Positions 6,896-16,398 of a DNA stretch of 64,000 bases are shown one piece after another. Origin of the DNA: an uncultured Vicinamibacterales bacterium (lineage in GTDB: Bacteria > Acidobacteriota > Vicinamibacteria > Vicinamibacterales > UBA8438). Within the stretch, counting starts at the first letter, position 1; each line of letters begins with the position of its first letter. A model generated the notes under the pieces. That model saw only the letters and a list, made by a program, of their open reading frames with translations, was not told the origin of the DNA and did no database searches. Position numbers and translations under genes: made by a program. The stretch spans positions 5,514,910 through 5,578,909 of the forward strand of contig OY282382.1 of the NCBI GenBank assembly GCA_958295905.1. Reading direction: 5' to 3'.

Positions 6896-9724
6896 TCACG
6901 ATGCGAACAGCTCCGCCAGACATCGGCCGGTCGCGGAGGCGGGTTCGGCGGCGACTTCTTCCGGCGTTCCCACCGCGACCACCCGACCGCCGCCGTCTCC
7001 GCCCCCCGGACCGAGATCGATCACCCGATCGGCGCTCTTGATGACGTCGAGCTGGTGCTCGATCACGACGACGGTGTTGCCTTGATCGACCAGTTTCTGC
7101 AGCACGTCGAGCAGCTTGCGCGTGTCTTCGAAATGCAGGCCGGTCGTCGGCTCGTCCAGGATGTGGACGGTGCGGCCGGTGCTCCGGCGCGACAGCTCCT
7201 TCGCCAGCTTGACCCGCTGCGACTCGCCGCCGGACAACGTCGTGGCCGACTGTCCCAACGTGATGTAGCCGAGTCCGACGTCCTGCAGCGTCCGCAGCTT
7301 GCACGAGATCGCCGGCACGTTCTCGAGCAGCGGCAGGGCCTGGTCGACGGTCAGTTCCAGGACGTCGGCGATGGACGCCCCCCGATACCGGACCTCCAAC
7401 GTCTCCCGGTTGTAGCGGCGCCCCTTGCACTGCTCGCAGGTGACGTGGACGTCGGGCAGGAAGTGCATTTCGATGGCCTTGACGCCGCCCCCCTGGCAGG
7501 CCTCGCAGCGTCCTCCCTTGACGTTGAACGAGAACCGTCCCGGCCGGTAACCGCGGGCGCGCGCCTCGGCCAGCATCGCGAACAGCTCCCGGATGTGCGT
7601 GAAGAGCCCGGTGTAGGTGGCCGGGTTCGATCGGGGCGTCCGGCCGATCGCCGTCTGGTCGATCTGGACGACCTTGTCCACCCGATCGGCGCCGTCGATG
7701 CGCCGGTGGGCGCCGGGCGGCGCCGAGGCGCGGTACAGATCGCGGGCCAGCGCCCGATACAGGATGTCGTTGACGAGGGTCGACTTCCCCGAACCGCTCA
7801 CGCCGGTGATCACGGTGAACAGCCCGAGGGGAACGGCGACGTCGACGTCCTTGAGATTGTTGGCGCGCGCCCCCCGGATGACGAGTTCCCCCCGAAGCGC
7901 GGGACGGCGGGCGGACGGGACGGGAATGCCGCGCTCCCCCCGCAGGTAGCGTCCGGTCATCGACGGGTGCCCGTTCGCCAGCAGCTCCGCCGGCGTCCCC
8001 TCGAACATCACCTCGCCGCCGTGCGCCCCCGCCCCCGGGCCGAGATCGACCACGTAGTCGGCGGACCGGATGGTCTCTTCGTCGTGTTCGACGACCACCA
8101 CGGTATTCCCGAGATCGCGCAGGCGTCCCAGCGTCGACAGCAGCCGCCGGTTGTCCCGCTGATGCAGGCCGATGGACGGTTCATCGAGCACGTACAGCAC
8201 ACCGGTCAGGTTGGCGCCGATCTGGGTGGCGAGCCGTATCCGCTGGCCCTCCCCCCCGGACAGGGTGGCGGCGCTCCGCGCCAGCGTCAGGTATCCGACG
8301 CCGACGTCGATGAGAAAACGCAGCCGGTCGCGGACCTCCCGAAGCACGCGGCCGGCAATCAGCTCCTCCCGCGCCGACAGCTCGATGGCCGCCAGCGCCT
8401 CGTCCGCGTCCCCCAGCGGCAGCCGGGTGAACTCGGCGATGGTGAACCCCTTCACGCGCACCGCCCGGCTCTCGGGCCGGAGACGCTCCCCGCCGCAGGC
8501 GGGGCAGGCCTGGAGGGAACGCAGGGGCTCGAGGCGCTCCTGCTCGGCCCAGGTTCCCGTCTCGTAGCGCCGCCGCAGGTTCGGCAGGATCCCCTCGAAG
8601 TCGCGTCCGAACGGATCGCGCCGCCGGCCGCCGCGTCGGGTTCCCGCCCCCTCCGATCGCTTCGCCGGGGCCGGCCCCTGCAGCAGGGTGTCGCGTTGCC
8701 GGCGGGGCAACCGGTCGAACGGCGTATCGAGATCGATGCCGAACTGTCGGCTCAACCCCGCGAGCGCGTCCCGGACCAGCTTCGCGCCGCCGTCGCCCCA
8801 CGGGGCGATCGCCCCCTCGTTCAACGACTTCGCGCCGTCCGGCACGATGCGGACGGGGTCGAAGTCGTCGACGGCCCCGAGGCCCTGACAGGCGGCGCAG
8901 GCGCCCTGCGGGGAGTTGAACGAGAACACCCGCGGCGTGATCTCCGGCACGCTCACGCCGCACTGCGCGCACGCCAGTCTCCGGGAGAACAGCCGGTCGC
9001 CCCCCTGCAGGGTGTTGATGATGACCACGTCGTCGGCGAGGCTCAGCGCGAGCTCGATGCCGTTCCGCAGCCGGCGCTCCACCCCGGACCGGATGACCAG
9101 CCGGTCGACGAGGACCGCGATATCGTGGTTCCGGCGGCGCTCGAGCTGGAGATCCTCTTCGAGGGCGCGTAGCCGCCCATCGACCCGGACCTTCACGAAC
9201 CCCTTGGCCCGCAGGGCGGCGAGGTCCTTCTTGAACTCGCCCTTGCGGCCGCGCACGATCGGGGCCAGCACGTTGATGCGCTCGTCGGCGGGACCGCCCA
9301 AGACCCTCTCGACGATGCGGTCGACCGACTGCGCCGTAATCGGCCGCCCGCACGCCGGACAGTGCGGCACACCGATGTTGGCGAACAACAGGCGCAGGTA
9401 GTCGTAGATCTCGGTGACGGTGCCGACGGTGGAGCGGGGGTTCGATCCGGTGGTCTTCTGCTCGATGGATATGGCGGGTGAGAGACCGTCGATCAGGTCG
9501 ACGTCCGGCTTCTCGACCTGCTCGAGAAACTGGCGGGCGTAGGCCGACAGCGATTCCACGTACCGCCGCTGCCCTTCGGCATAGATGGTGTCGAAGGCCA
9601 GCGACGACTTGCCCGACCCGGACAGGCCGGTGACCACCACGAAACGGTTGCGCGGCAGACTGACGTCGATGCTCTTCAGATTGTGGACGCGGGCTCCCCG
9701 TACTTCGATACGATCGTGAGCCAT
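6896..9724 (-). CDS. uvrA: Excinuclease ABC subunit A
   Basis: Damage-recognition ATPase of nucleotide excision repair. It has two ABC ATPase halves: Walker [10 protein letters not shown] near residue 33 and GVSGSGKST near residue 640, signatures [12 protein letters not shown] and [12 protein letters not shown], and Walker [17 protein letters not shown] and [15 protein letters not shown]. Zinc-binding CxxC pairs occur in both halves (CPAC, CAQC, CAAC, CPAC; then CEAC, CEQC). The start at 9724 ([15 protein letters not shown]) gives 942 aa, the family norm. The frame runs open far upstream but without homology. Confidence 0.97.
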   Translation of the reverse strand: MAHDRIEVRGARVHNLKSIDVSLPRNRFVVVTGLSGSGKSSLAFDTIYAEGQRRYVESLSAYARQFLEQVEKPDVDLIDGLSPAISIEQKTTGSNPRSTVGTVTEIYDYLRLLFANIGVPHCPACGRPITAQSVDRIVERVLGGPADERINVLAPIVRGRKGEFKKDLAALRAKGFVKVRVDGRLRALEEDLQLERRRNHDIAVLVDRLVIRSGVERRLRNGIELALSLADDVVIINTLQGGDRLFSRRLACAQCGVSVPEITPRVFSFNSPQGACAACQGLGAVDDFDPVRIVPDGAKSLNEGAIAPWGDGGAKLVRDALAGLSRQFGIDLDTPFDRLPRRQRDTLLQGPAPAKRSEGAGTRRGGRRRDPFGRDFEGILPNLRRRYETGTWAEQERLEPLRSLQACPACGGERLRPESRAVRVKGFTIAEFTRLPLGDADEALAAIELSAREELIAGRVLREVRDRLRFLIDVGVGYLTLARSAATLSGGEGQRIRLATQIGANLTGVLYVLDEPSIGLHQRDNRRLLSTLGRLRDLGNTVVVVEHDEETIRSADYVVDLGPGAGAHGGEVMFEGTPAELLANGHPSMTGRYLRGERGIPVPSARRPALRGELVIRGARANNLKDVDVAVPLGLFTVITGVSGSGKSTLVNDILYRALARDLYRASAPPGAHRRIDGADRVDKVVQIDQTAIGRTPRSNPATYTGLFTHIRELFAMLAEARARGYRPGRFSFNVKGGRCEACQGGGVKAIEMHFLPDVHVTCEQCKGRRYNRETLEVRYRGASIADVLELTVDQALPLLENVPAISCKLRTLQDVGLGYITLGQSATTLSGGESQRVKLAKELSRRSTGRTVHILDEPTTGLHFEDTRKLLDVLQKLVDQGNTVVVIEHQLDVIKSADRVIDLGPGGGDGGGRVVAVGTPEEVAAEPASATGRCLAELFAS

Positions 9725-9804
9725 TGCCGTGATCAAGACCCGACGGACCACCCGCACCGGCCATCCCGGCCGCCGGCCCAAACCCGCGATGCTATCACGC
9801 GCCG

Positions 9805-10824
9805 TCAGGCCGGCGCGGGATCGGGCAGTCGCTCGAACCGGTACACCCGCTCGTCGGACGCCACGACGGCCCCGCCGGCGGGGTCGAAGGCGACCCCGAC
9901 CAGAGACGGCGCCGCGACGACCTGCACGGCCTCGTCGACGCCTCGAATGCGGTAGAGGCCACTCGCCCCGGCCAGCGCCTCGACGACGTGGAGCGTCCCC
10001 TGCGCGTCGAAGGCCAAACCCTGGGGCCGGCCGAACCCCCGGTGGACGGCGGTGACGGCGCCCGTGCGGTCGATGCGATACACCGCATCGCGGGTGGCCA
10101 ACGTCGGGGCGGTCACATGGAGGTCGCCGGAAGGAGCCATTCCCAGGTGGAACGCGGCCACGCTGGGGGGCAGGGCGGCGAACGGCGACACCTCTCCCGA
10201 CGGGGTGACCTTGAAGATCGTGCCGGACCGGTCGCCGACGAACAAGTTGCCGGTGTCGTCGAAGGCCAAGCCGCAGGCCACCCCCAGCTCCGCCGCCAAC
10301 TGCTTCCGCTGTCCGTCGGCATCGACCCGGAACACCGCCCCGTCGAAGCGGCTCGACACGAACAGGCGGCCGAGCGGATCGAGGGCGAGGGAGGTCGGAT
10401 TCGTGATGCCGGTCACGAACGGCTCGCGGAATCCGTCGCGCCGGAGCCGGAACACCGACACCGGCGCCGACTCCCCGCGGGTCCCGCTGTAGGTCAGGAA
10501 CACCGTGCCGTCGGCATCGACGACCGGGCTGTCCACTTGGTGCACGCCGGTGGCGACCGGCGCGCCGACCTCGAGCCGGGCGGTCTCGCCGGGCGCCGTG
10601 TCGAGCCGGACCGGCATCGTTCCGCCGGCCGCCTCCGGCGGAACGAGACAGGCCAACCGATTCCGGCCGGCGTAGACCACCTGCGCCCGAAGGTCGCCGA
10701 TCCACACCCCGGGCAGCCTGCCGCCGTCCCCCCCCACGCCCGGTCCGGCGACGGCAATCCGCCCCCCGGCGACCGCCGCCGGCGGGTGTACGGATGCGAT
10801 TCGCGGGCGCGACGCCTGAGCCAT
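9805..10824 (-). CDS. IPT/TIG-domain beta-propeller (SMP-30/NHL-like) protein
   Basis: A 339-aa protein of uncertain function. Residues about 8-80 resemble an IPT/TIG immunoglobulin-like domain ([19 protein letters not shown], then [10 protein letters not shown]). From about residue 95 there are repeated blades of the type [41 protein letters not shown] and [15 protein letters not shown], as in NHL or gluconolactonase/SMP-30 propellers. No signal peptide is visible, which is unusual for a TIG protein, so it may be cytosolic. It starts 10 bases after the HNH gene on the same strand and lies 80 bases before uvrA. Confidence 0.75.
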   Translation of the reverse strand: MAQASRPRIASVHPPAAVAGGRIAVAGPGVGGDGGRLPGVWIGDLRAQVVYAGRNRLACLVPPEAAGGTMPVRLDTAPGETARLEVGAPVATGVHQVDSPVVDADGTVFLTYSGTRGESAPVSVFRLRRDGFREPFVTGITNPTSLALDPLGRLFVSSRFDGAVFRVDADGQRKQLAAELGVACGLAFDDTGNLFVGDRSGTIFKVTPSGEVSPFAALPPSVAAFHLGMAPSGDLHVTAPTLATRDAVYRIDRTGAVTAVHRGFGRPQGLAFDAQGTLHVVEALAGASGLYRIRGVDEAVQVVAAPSLVGVAFDPAGGAVVASDERVYRFERLPDPAPA

Positions 10825-10834
10825 GAACGGACCC

Positions 10835-11368
10835 TTACGCCGGGTCCAACTCGACGTTCCAGTAGAGGTAGTCCCGCCAGCTCGCCGGGGTGTCCCGCAG
10901 GCCGACGGCGATGCGCACGGTCGCGGGCCGCATCGGGCGCCGGGGCAACCGGATCACCCGCATGCCCGCCTCGGCGGGAGTGCGCCCCCCCTTGCGGCGG
11001 TTGCACCGCACACAGGACGTGACGATGTTGTCCCAGTCCTTCCGCCCGCCGTAGCGCACCGGAATCACGTGGTCGAAGGTCAACTCGCCGGGCGGGAACC
11101 CGCGGCCGCAGTACTGGCAGACATGGTCGTCACGGGCGTAGATGTTGGCGCGCGAGAACGGCACGAGATTGAAGTGGCGCTTGATCGTGATGTAGTGCAG
11201 CAACCGAATCACCGACGGCAGCCTGACCGTCAGAGAGACCGAGCGGACCTCGCGGTCGTAGACCGAGAGCACCTCGACCTTCCCCTGACACCACAGCCTG
11301 ATCGCCCGCCGCCAGTCGACGACCTTCAGCGGCTCGTACGTCGCATTGAGCAGCAGAGTGTGCTCCAT
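10835..11368 (-). CDS. HNH endonuclease family protein
   Basis: A 177-aa HNH protein. The zinc/nuclease core is HVCQYCGRGFPPGELTFDHV, with later CVRCNRRKGG, giving CxxC...DH...CxxC. The N-terminal 85 residues, beginning MEHTLLLNATYEPLKVVDW, are characteristic of a widespread chromosomal HNH family of unknown physiological role (5-methylcytosine-type HNH). The start at 11368 matches that family. It is the first gene of a minus-strand run with the propeller gene and has a good promoter 40 bases upstream. Confidence 0.85.
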   Translation of the reverse strand: MEHTLLLNATYEPLKVVDWRRAIRLWCQGKVEVLSVYDREVRSVSLTVRLPSVIRLLHYITIKRHFNLVPFSRANIYARDDHVCQYCGRGFPPGELTFDHVIPVRYGGRKDWDNIVTSCVRCNRRKGGRTPAEAGMRVIRLPRRPMRPATVRIAVGLRDTPASWRDYLYWNVELDPA

Positions 11369-11409
11369 GGGATTGCTGCCGTTCCGGATGCTGAATCCAA
11401 AAAAACCCG

Positions 11410-11439
11410 ATTGTGCCTGAATCGCATGTCCCGTGTCAA
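11410..11439 (-). promoter_or_regulatory. Promoter of the HNH gene
   Basis: Minus strand: TTGACA (complement of 11434-11439), 18 bases, then CACAAT (complement of 11410-11415). The transcript would start near 11403, leaving about 35 bases of leader. Confidence 0.55.
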
Positions 11440-11463
11440 GCCGCCCGGTGTATCGTAAAGCCT

Positions 11464-11485
11464 TGTCATGTAACAACTTATGACA
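11464..11485. promoter_or_regulatory. Inverted repeat in the divergent HNH/NlpC promoter region
   Basis: TGTCAT and ATGACA form perfect 6-base arms around a 10-base spacer. The position between two divergent genes suggests an operator, but no regulator is identified. Confidence 0.35.
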
Positions 11486-11537
11486 CGGCCACGGCTGGCC
11501 TCTATCGCTGCGGGGAGAGGCGCCGACAAATAGAGAT

Positions 11538-12044
11538 GTGCGCAGATACGCCGTGTGTCCGCTGCTTCTCGTTCTCGCCGGATGCGCGATACGCCCCGAC
11601 GCGGCCCCGCAGCCGTTCCCCAGGCCCCACCTCGTCCCGGCGGACCGGACGGTCGCGGCGGGTCCCGGGGACCGGCCCGCGCCGGGCGCCGTCACGTCGA
11701 CCGCCCTCGAATATCTGGGGGTCCCGTACCGCTGGGGCGGAACCACCCCGAAGGGATTCGACTGCAGCGGCTTCACCTACTACGTCTTCCATCGCCACGG
11801 CATGCAGCTGCCGCGGGTGGCGGCCGACCAGTATCGGGTCGGCGCGCCGGTCGACCGCACCGCGGTTCGACCGGGGGACCTGCTGTTCTTCCAGACCATC
11901 GCCGAGGGACCGTCGCACGTCGCCCTGGCCCTCGACGGCGATCAGTTCGTCCATGCGCCGTCGAGACGGGGGAAGGTGCGGGTGGAGCGCCTGAGCTCGC
12001 ACTACTGGGCCAGCCGCTTCCTCGGCGCCCGGCGGGTGCTCTAG
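11538..12044 (+). CDS. NlpC/P60-family cell-wall peptidase lipoprotein
   Basis: Predicted gamma-D-glutamyl-diamino acid endopeptidase cleaving peptidoglycan stems. The GTG start gives a lipoprotein signal (CPLLLVLAGC, lipidated Cys about residue 15), so it should be anchored in the envelope. The NlpC/P60 domain covers about residues 52-165: catalytic cysteine in DCSGFTYYVF, histidine in SHVALAL, third polar residue histidine in VHAPS. At 168 aa it has a single domain with only a short linker. It stands alone, divergent from the HNH gene. Confidence 0.88.
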   Translation: MRRYAVCPLLLVLAGCAIRPDAAPQPFPRPHLVPADRTVAAGPGDRPAPGAVTSTALEYLGVPYRWGGTTPKGFDCSGFTYYVFHRHGMQLPRVAADQYRVGAPVDRTAVRPGDLLFFQTIAEGPSHVALALDGDQFVHAPSRRGKVRVERLSSHYWASRFLGARRVL

Positions 12045-12065
12045 CCCACCGGCACTGCCGCCGTA

Positions 12066-12110
12066 GGAGTTTCGCGCCAGCGAAACTCCGAACGCGACCG
12101 CAAGGTCGCG
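12066..12110. terminator. Two adjacent perfect hairpins between convergent genes
   Basis: GGAGTTTCGC-GCCA-GCGAAACTCC (12066-12089) is a 10-bp stem. CGCGACC-GCAA-GGTCGCG (12093-12110) is a 7-bp stem with a GNRA-type loop. Both lie between the 3' ends of the convergent NlpC and DapA-family genes. There is no U-tract, so a bidirectional terminator is only likely. Confidence 0.5.
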
Positions 12111-12190
12111 CTGCGGCCTCCGATTGCCGCCCCCCCCTCACAGGGATTCGGCGCCTCCGGGGGGAGGCGGCGTCGTTCTACGGCGCAGAC

Positions 12191-13084
12191 TCAGCCCACC
12201 GGCACTGCCGCGAACTGCTCGATCTGCCGGCGGATGGCTGCCGCGGCGTCGGCGCCGATCGGCGCCAGCGGCCGGCGGGGGCGCCCGCCGACGTAACCGA
12301 GCTCGCCGAGGGCCGCCTTCAAGCCGGGAATGCCGTGCACGGAGGTCACCAGTCTGGCGAGCGGGACGACCTGCCGCTGCAACGCGCGCGCCTCCTCATG
12401 GCGGCCGGCCGCCGCGTGCTCGTAGATGCGGACGCAGGCATCCGGAACCACGCACGCCAGCGCCAGGATGCCGCCGTCCGCACCGAGAGACAGACTCGCG
12501 TAGAACGTCGGCGCAGACCCGACGAGAACGTTGAAGCCGTCCCGGGCCGCCCCGATCAGGTCGCCGACGTAGCCCATGTCGGGGCCGGACTCCTTGAGTC
12601 CGACGATGTTCGGATGGTCGACCAGCTCGGCCACCGCCTCGACCGGCAACGTCACGCCGGTGAGAGCGGAGAAGTTGTAGAGGATCACCGGCACCGGAGA
12701 GGCATCGGCCACCGCCGCGTAGTGGCGGACGAACGCGGCCGTGGTCAGTTGCTTCTTGAAGTAGGACGGCGTCCGCACCAGCACCGCGTCGGCCCCCGCG
12801 TCCGCCGCCCGCCGCGAGGCGGCGATGGCGGCGCGGGTCGATTGCCGGCCGGTGCCGGCCACCAGCAGGCGGTCCCCGGGCACCCGCCGGCGCGCCTCGC
12901 GGATCAATCCATCGGCCTCGCCGTCGTCGATGAGCGGCGCCTCGCCCGTCGATCCGAGCACGACGACCCCGCGCAACGGCGTAGCCATCCAGCGATCGAT
13001 ATTGGCGCCCCAGGCGGCCGGATCGATCGCCTCGTCGTCCGTGAACGGGGTGGGAATCGGGGCGAGGACACCGCGAATGGTCAT
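12191..13084 (-). CDS. DapA-family aldolase (dihydrodipicolinate synthase-like)
   Basis: A 297-aa class I aldolase barrel. The Schiff-base lysine is in NIVGLKESG (about residue 163) and the partner tyrosine is in VPVILYNFSAL (about 136). The pyruvate-binding loop is LGSTGEAPLID instead of the usual GTTGES. Either 4-hydroxy-tetrahydrodipicolinate synthase or a related aldolase such as N-acetylneuraminate lyase or a keto-deoxy sugar aldolase is possible. YNFS in place of YNVP argues against certainty. GGAGAG lies 8 bases before the ATG. No lysine genes are adjacent. It is convergent with the NlpC gene. Confidence 0.8.
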   Translation of the reverse strand: MTIRGVLAPIPTPFTDDEAIDPAAWGANIDRWMATPLRGVVVLGSTGEAPLIDDGEADGLIREARRRVPGDRLLVAGTGRQSTRAAIAASRRAADAGADAVLVRTPSYFKKQLTTAAFVRHYAAVADASPVPVILYNFSALTGVTLPVEAVAELVDHPNIVGLKESGPDMGYVGDLIGAARDGFNVLVGSAPTFYASLSLGADGGILALACVVPDACVRIYEHAAAGRHEEARALQRQVVPLARLVTSVHGIPGLKAALGELGYVGGRPRRPLAPIGADAAAAIRRQIEQFAAVPVG

Positions 13085-13170
13085 GATTCGACTCTCCGTC
13101 GCACGAGCGGGAAGACGCGGGGCTACGGTAGCGACGACGGGCGGCGGTTGTCAAACGGAAAGCGTCCGCA

Positions 13171-13424
13171 GGGTGCACGTCAGATTTGTGAGACGACCGC
13201 CCTGTCGCCGCCAGATTGGCGATTTCCGATCCCGTTCCCGGCCTGGATGCCCCTCCGAACGGGCCTTTCGGGCTTCTACGCAATGGGGCGCTCGGGGCCG
13301 CCCGCGCCGGATACCTCCGGCGGCACCCTGAGGTCCCTGGTCGAGGGCGCCCGGCTGGGGACGCTTCGACGCCGCCCGCGCCGGATACCCCAACGGCGCC
13401 GTCTCACTTTCTTGACGTGCACCC
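13171..13424. repeat. MITE-like element with terminal inverted repeats, copy B
   Basis: Starts GGGTGCACGTCAGATTTGTGA and ends with TCACTTTCTTGACGTGCACC plus C. The two 21-base ends are inverted and match at 16 of 21 positions. It is about 254 bp, longer than copies A and C because of an interior GC-rich segment holding two copies of CGCCCGCGCCGGATAC. No coding capacity is recognised. Confidence 0.7.
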
Positions 13425-13899
13425 GCGTCCGCACCCCCCCGCGGCGGGAATCGCGGGGCGTACAAGGCAGGACCCGGCGGCGCCTTTCCGAAAAGGCCCG
13501 GCCGGGTCGGTGGTGGGTCGCGAGCGGATGCAGGCCGTGGCCGCCGCCGATTGACTACCGGCCGGCCAGGGCGCGGGAGGCTTGGAGGTGTGACGTTCAC
13601 CGGACCCCGACAACCCCCAACAACGGAGCGGGAACGGGGCGACGAACGCCTTTCCATATGCAATTACCCCGCCAACCCCGACCGCCACCAGCCTGACAGC
13701 GCCTGTAAACTATTGCTGAATAACAGACTTGCAAGATATCTGGGGTTTGCCGGACGCGAAATTCCCCGGGCGGAGATGCCTCCCAACGGAAACACCGCTT
13801 GCCAGCGATGTCGACGCCGCCCCCCGCCGGTGACATATTCGGCGGTACGAGCCCGCCGTTTCGACGCGGAAGCCCGGCGGCAAGAGGGCGCCGACGGAC
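13425..13899. other. Intergenic region downstream of repeat copy B
   Basis: 475 bases without a supported gene. An AT-richer patch at about 13,690-13,745 (around AACTATTGCTGAATAACAG) stands out. A GC stem near 13,483-13,510 (CCTTTCCGAAAAGGCCCGG) could be a weak terminator. No tRNA or other RNA is recognised. Confidence 0.35.
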
Positions 13900-14325
13900 T
13901 CACCGCGGCGGCTCGCCGGGGGGCGGAGACGGCCGCAACGGGTGCGTGAGAATACGCGCCTCCTCGACCACGCGCCCCGCCACCAGATGCTCTTGGATGA
14001 TCCGCTCGATCATCGGCGGATCGCACGCCCGATACCACACGCCCTCCGGGTAGACGACGGCGATCGGCCCGCCTTCGCAGACCCGCAGGCAGTTGGCCTT
14101 GGTCCGCAGCACCCCGCCCCGCTCGGACAGCCCCAATTCGCGCAACCGGCGCTTCAGATAGTCCCAGGCGGCCACGCCGCGCCGGTGATCGCAGCACTTC
14201 GGCTTGGTCTGGTCCGCACAGAGCAGAACATGCCGTCGGGCGGCCATGACCCCCACCGCGGCGGCGGCGCGCTTCTGGCTCTCGACGGCGCCCCGGGCGG
14301 GAGCGTGGTCCTTCATCGGCGCCAC
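13900..14325 (-). CDS. Thioredoxin-like 2Fe-2S ferredoxin
   Basis: A 141-aa protein with the cysteine layout of the thioredoxin-fold [2Fe-2S] ferredoxins: [15 protein letters not shown] (Cys about 36 and 44/45) and [12 protein letters not shown] (Cys about 79 and 83), followed by a conserved [14 protein letters not shown]. These are cytosolic electron carriers of mostly undefined partners. The true start may be the methionine near residue 27 ([10 protein letters not shown]), which would give about 115 aa, closer to the family. A proline-rich tail ends the protein. It is divergent from the transporter at 14459. Confidence 0.8.
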   Translation of the reverse strand: MAPMKDHAPARGAVESQKRAAAAVGVMAARRHVLLCADQTKPKCCDHRRGVAAWDYLKRRLRELGLSERGGVLRTKANCLRVCEGGPIAVVYPEGVWYRACDPPMIERIIQEHLVAGRVVEEARILTHPLRPSPPPGEPPR

Positions 14326-14444
14326 CGTTCATGCCCCGACGGGCCGGCCCGCGGAAAGCGCCCGCCGCCGCCGTCCGGAACGCGGGGAGAAGGGCGGGTG
14401 ACGAAGCGGCGGGGAAGGCACTGGAATGAACCGCGCGGCCCACG

Positions 14445-14450
14445 TAGCAT
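14445..14450 (+). promoter_or_regulatory. -10 hexamer 8 bases before the transporter ATG
   Basis: TAGCAT lies at 14445-14450 and the start codon at 14459. The spacing implies a leaderless or nearly leaderless mRNA. No Shine-Dalgarno is visible. Confidence 0.35.
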
Positions 14451-14458
14451 AGCACGCC

Positions 14459-16003
14459 ATGAGCAAGCGCCCCACCGCCGTCCTCGACCGCGCCATGACC
14501 GTCTTTCTCGCCGCCGTCGAGCGCGGCGGCAACGCGCTTCCGCATCCCGGCACCCTGTTCGCCCTGCTGGCGGGAGTCGTCATCGTCATCTCGGCCCTCG
14601 CGGCGGGGACCGGCGTCGAGGTCGTCCATCCGGGCACCGGCGAGCTGATCCGGCCGGTGAGCCTGGCCACGGTCGAGGGGTTGCACCGCATCCTGACCGA
14701 AATGGTCACCAACTTCACGGGCTTCGCGCCGCTCGGCACGGTGCTCGTCGCGATGCTGGGCATCGGGGTCCTGGAGAGCAGCGGGCTGATCGCGGCCGCC
14801 CTGCGGCTGCTCGTGCTCTCGGCCCCGAAGCGGCTCCTCACCTTCGTGCTCGTCCTCGCCGGCGTCCTCTCGAACACCGCCAGCGAGATCGGCTACGTGC
14901 TGCTCGTGCCCCTCGGCGGCATCATCTTTCTCGGCGCGGGACGCCATCCCATGGCCGGGCTCGCCGCCGCCTTCGCGGGGGTGTCCGGCGGCTACAGCGC
15001 CAACCTGCTGCTCGGCACCATCGATCCGCTGCTGGCCGGCCTCTCCGAGGAAGCGGCCCGCATCGTCGACGACGGCTACCGGGTCAACCCCGCCGCCAAC
15101 TACTACTTCATGGTGGTCTCCACCTTCATCATCGCGGGGGCGGGAACCTGGGTGACCGAGCGGGTGGTCATCCCCCGGTTGGGTCCGTACGAGGGCTCCG
15201 CCGACACGAAGGAGAGCGACTCGGACGTCATGCGGGAGCTCTCCGACGTCGAGAAGCGCGGCCTCTACGCCGCGCTGGCCGCGACGGGGGTCTTCGTGCT
15301 GTTCCTGCTCTGGGGCACCGTGCCCGCGGACGGGTTCCTGCGCAACCCGGAGACCGGCGGACTGCTGCGCTCGCCCTTCCTGTCCGGCATCGTCGCGTTC
15401 ATCTTCCTCGGCGGCCTCGTCATCGGCGTCGCCTACGGGGCCGTGACCGGCGCGTTCCGCAACGACGCCGACGTGATGAACGGCATGGGCAAGACCATCA
15501 GCACCCTCGGCACCTACCTCGTGCTGGTCTTCTTCGCGGCCCAGTTCGTCGCCTACTTCAACTGGACCAACCTGGGGCTGATCATGGCCGTCAAGGGGGC
15601 GGAGTGGCTGCGCAGCTCGGGCATGGGGGGCATTCCCCTCATGCTCAGCTTCGTGGTGCTCTCGTCCATCATCAACCTGTTCATGGGCAGCGCGTCGGCC
15701 AAGTGGGCGATCATGGCGCCGGTGTTCGTCCCCATGTTCATGCTGCTCGGCTACACGCCCGAGCTGACCCAGACCGCCTACCGCGTGGGCGACAGCACCA
15801 CCAACATCATCGCCCCCATGATGTCCTACTTCGCCCTGATCGTCGCGTTCTTCGAGCGCTACGACCCGCGGTCGGGCATCGGCACGGTGGTCGCCACCAT
15901 GCTCCCGTACACGGTGGCGTTCCTCGCCTGCTGGTCGGTCCTCCTGGTCGCCTGGATGCTGCTCGGCCTGCCCGTGGGACCGGGGGCGGGGCTGCGGCTC
16001 TAG
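14459..16003 (+). CDS. AbgT-family transporter (p-aminobenzoyl-glutamate-type)
   Basis: A 514-aa inner-membrane carrier with about 11-13 hydrophobic segments. AbgT-family proteins move p-aminobenzoyl-glutamate or export sulfonamides using the proton gradient. Typical stretches are [49 protein letters not shown] and, near the C-terminus, [19 protein letters not shown]. It has a cytosolic N-terminus and normal length. No peptidase partner (abgAB) is adjacent. A 91-bp piece of this gene recurs at 20,096-20,186. Confidence 0.88.
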   Translation: MSKRPTAVLDRAMTVFLAAVERGGNALPHPGTLFALLAGVVIVISALAAGTGVEVVHPGTGELIRPVSLATVEGLHRILTEMVTNFTGFAPLGTVLVAMLGIGVLESSGLIAAALRLLVLSAPKRLLTFVLVLAGVLSNTASEIGYVLLVPLGGIIFLGAGRHPMAGLAAAFAGVSGGYSANLLLGTIDPLLAGLSEEAARIVDDGYRVNPAANYYFMVVSTFIIAGAGTWVTERVVIPRLGPYEGSADTKESDSDVMRELSDVEKRGLYAALAATGVFVLFLLWGTVPADGFLRNPETGGLLRSPFLSGIVAFIFLGGLVIGVAYGAVTGAFRNDADVMNGMGKTISTLGTYLVLVFFAAQFVAYFNWTNLGLIMAVKGAEWLRSSGMGGIPLMLSFVVLSSIINLFMGSASAKWAIMAPVFVPMFMLLGYTPELTQTAYRVGDSTTNIIAPMMSYFALIVAFFERYDPRSGIGTVVATMLPYTVAFLACWSVLLVAWMLLGLPVGPGAGLRL

Positions 16004-16057
16004 CCCGGCGGGCGCGCCAGAACTTTTCACTGGACTTCATGAGGCCACTTCACTACT

Positions 16058-16270
16058 GTGGCGGACATGGAGATTCAGAATCAAGTCATGCAGAGGCTGC
16101 GGGACAATCCCGCCCGCCTGCGTGATGCGCCGGGGAGCGCGGTGGCGCAGGGCATCGGCAGCCGCGGGCAGGTCGCCGACCGCGTGTGTGAAGCGTTCGA
16201 TTTCCGCGATGGGCGTGGCCGGCGGCAGCGCGCGAGCTGCGCCTCGGCGTTGGCAGGCATCCCACGCTGA
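16058..16270 (+). pseudogene. N-terminal remnant of a transposase-associated (DUF4338-like) gene
   Basis: A 70-codon frame beginning MADMEIQNQVMQRLRDNP and containing VADRVCEAFDFRDGRGRRQ. This resembles the N-terminal DNA-binding segment found at the start of DUF4338-type transposase-like proteins. The frame stops where a protein of several hundred residues should continue, so it is a relic. It lies in the gap between the transporter and the TPR gene, a plausible old insertion point. Identification is from pattern memory only. Confidence 0.35.
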
Positions 16271-16398
16271 CTGCATTCGGCGCGGATCGTCGCGCTATCG
16301 CGCTACCGACTCCTTCAGCCATCCATCTGAACACCGAGGACTTCTACCTCGGGCTGATAAATGAAGACCTGCGGTCCCACTTGCTCATCGAGACTGTA

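Noticed and set aside
13425..13899. tRNA or small RNA gene in the gap
   Set aside because: No cloverleaf-compatible acceptor/T-arm pattern (GTTCRA) with matching stems could be found by eye.
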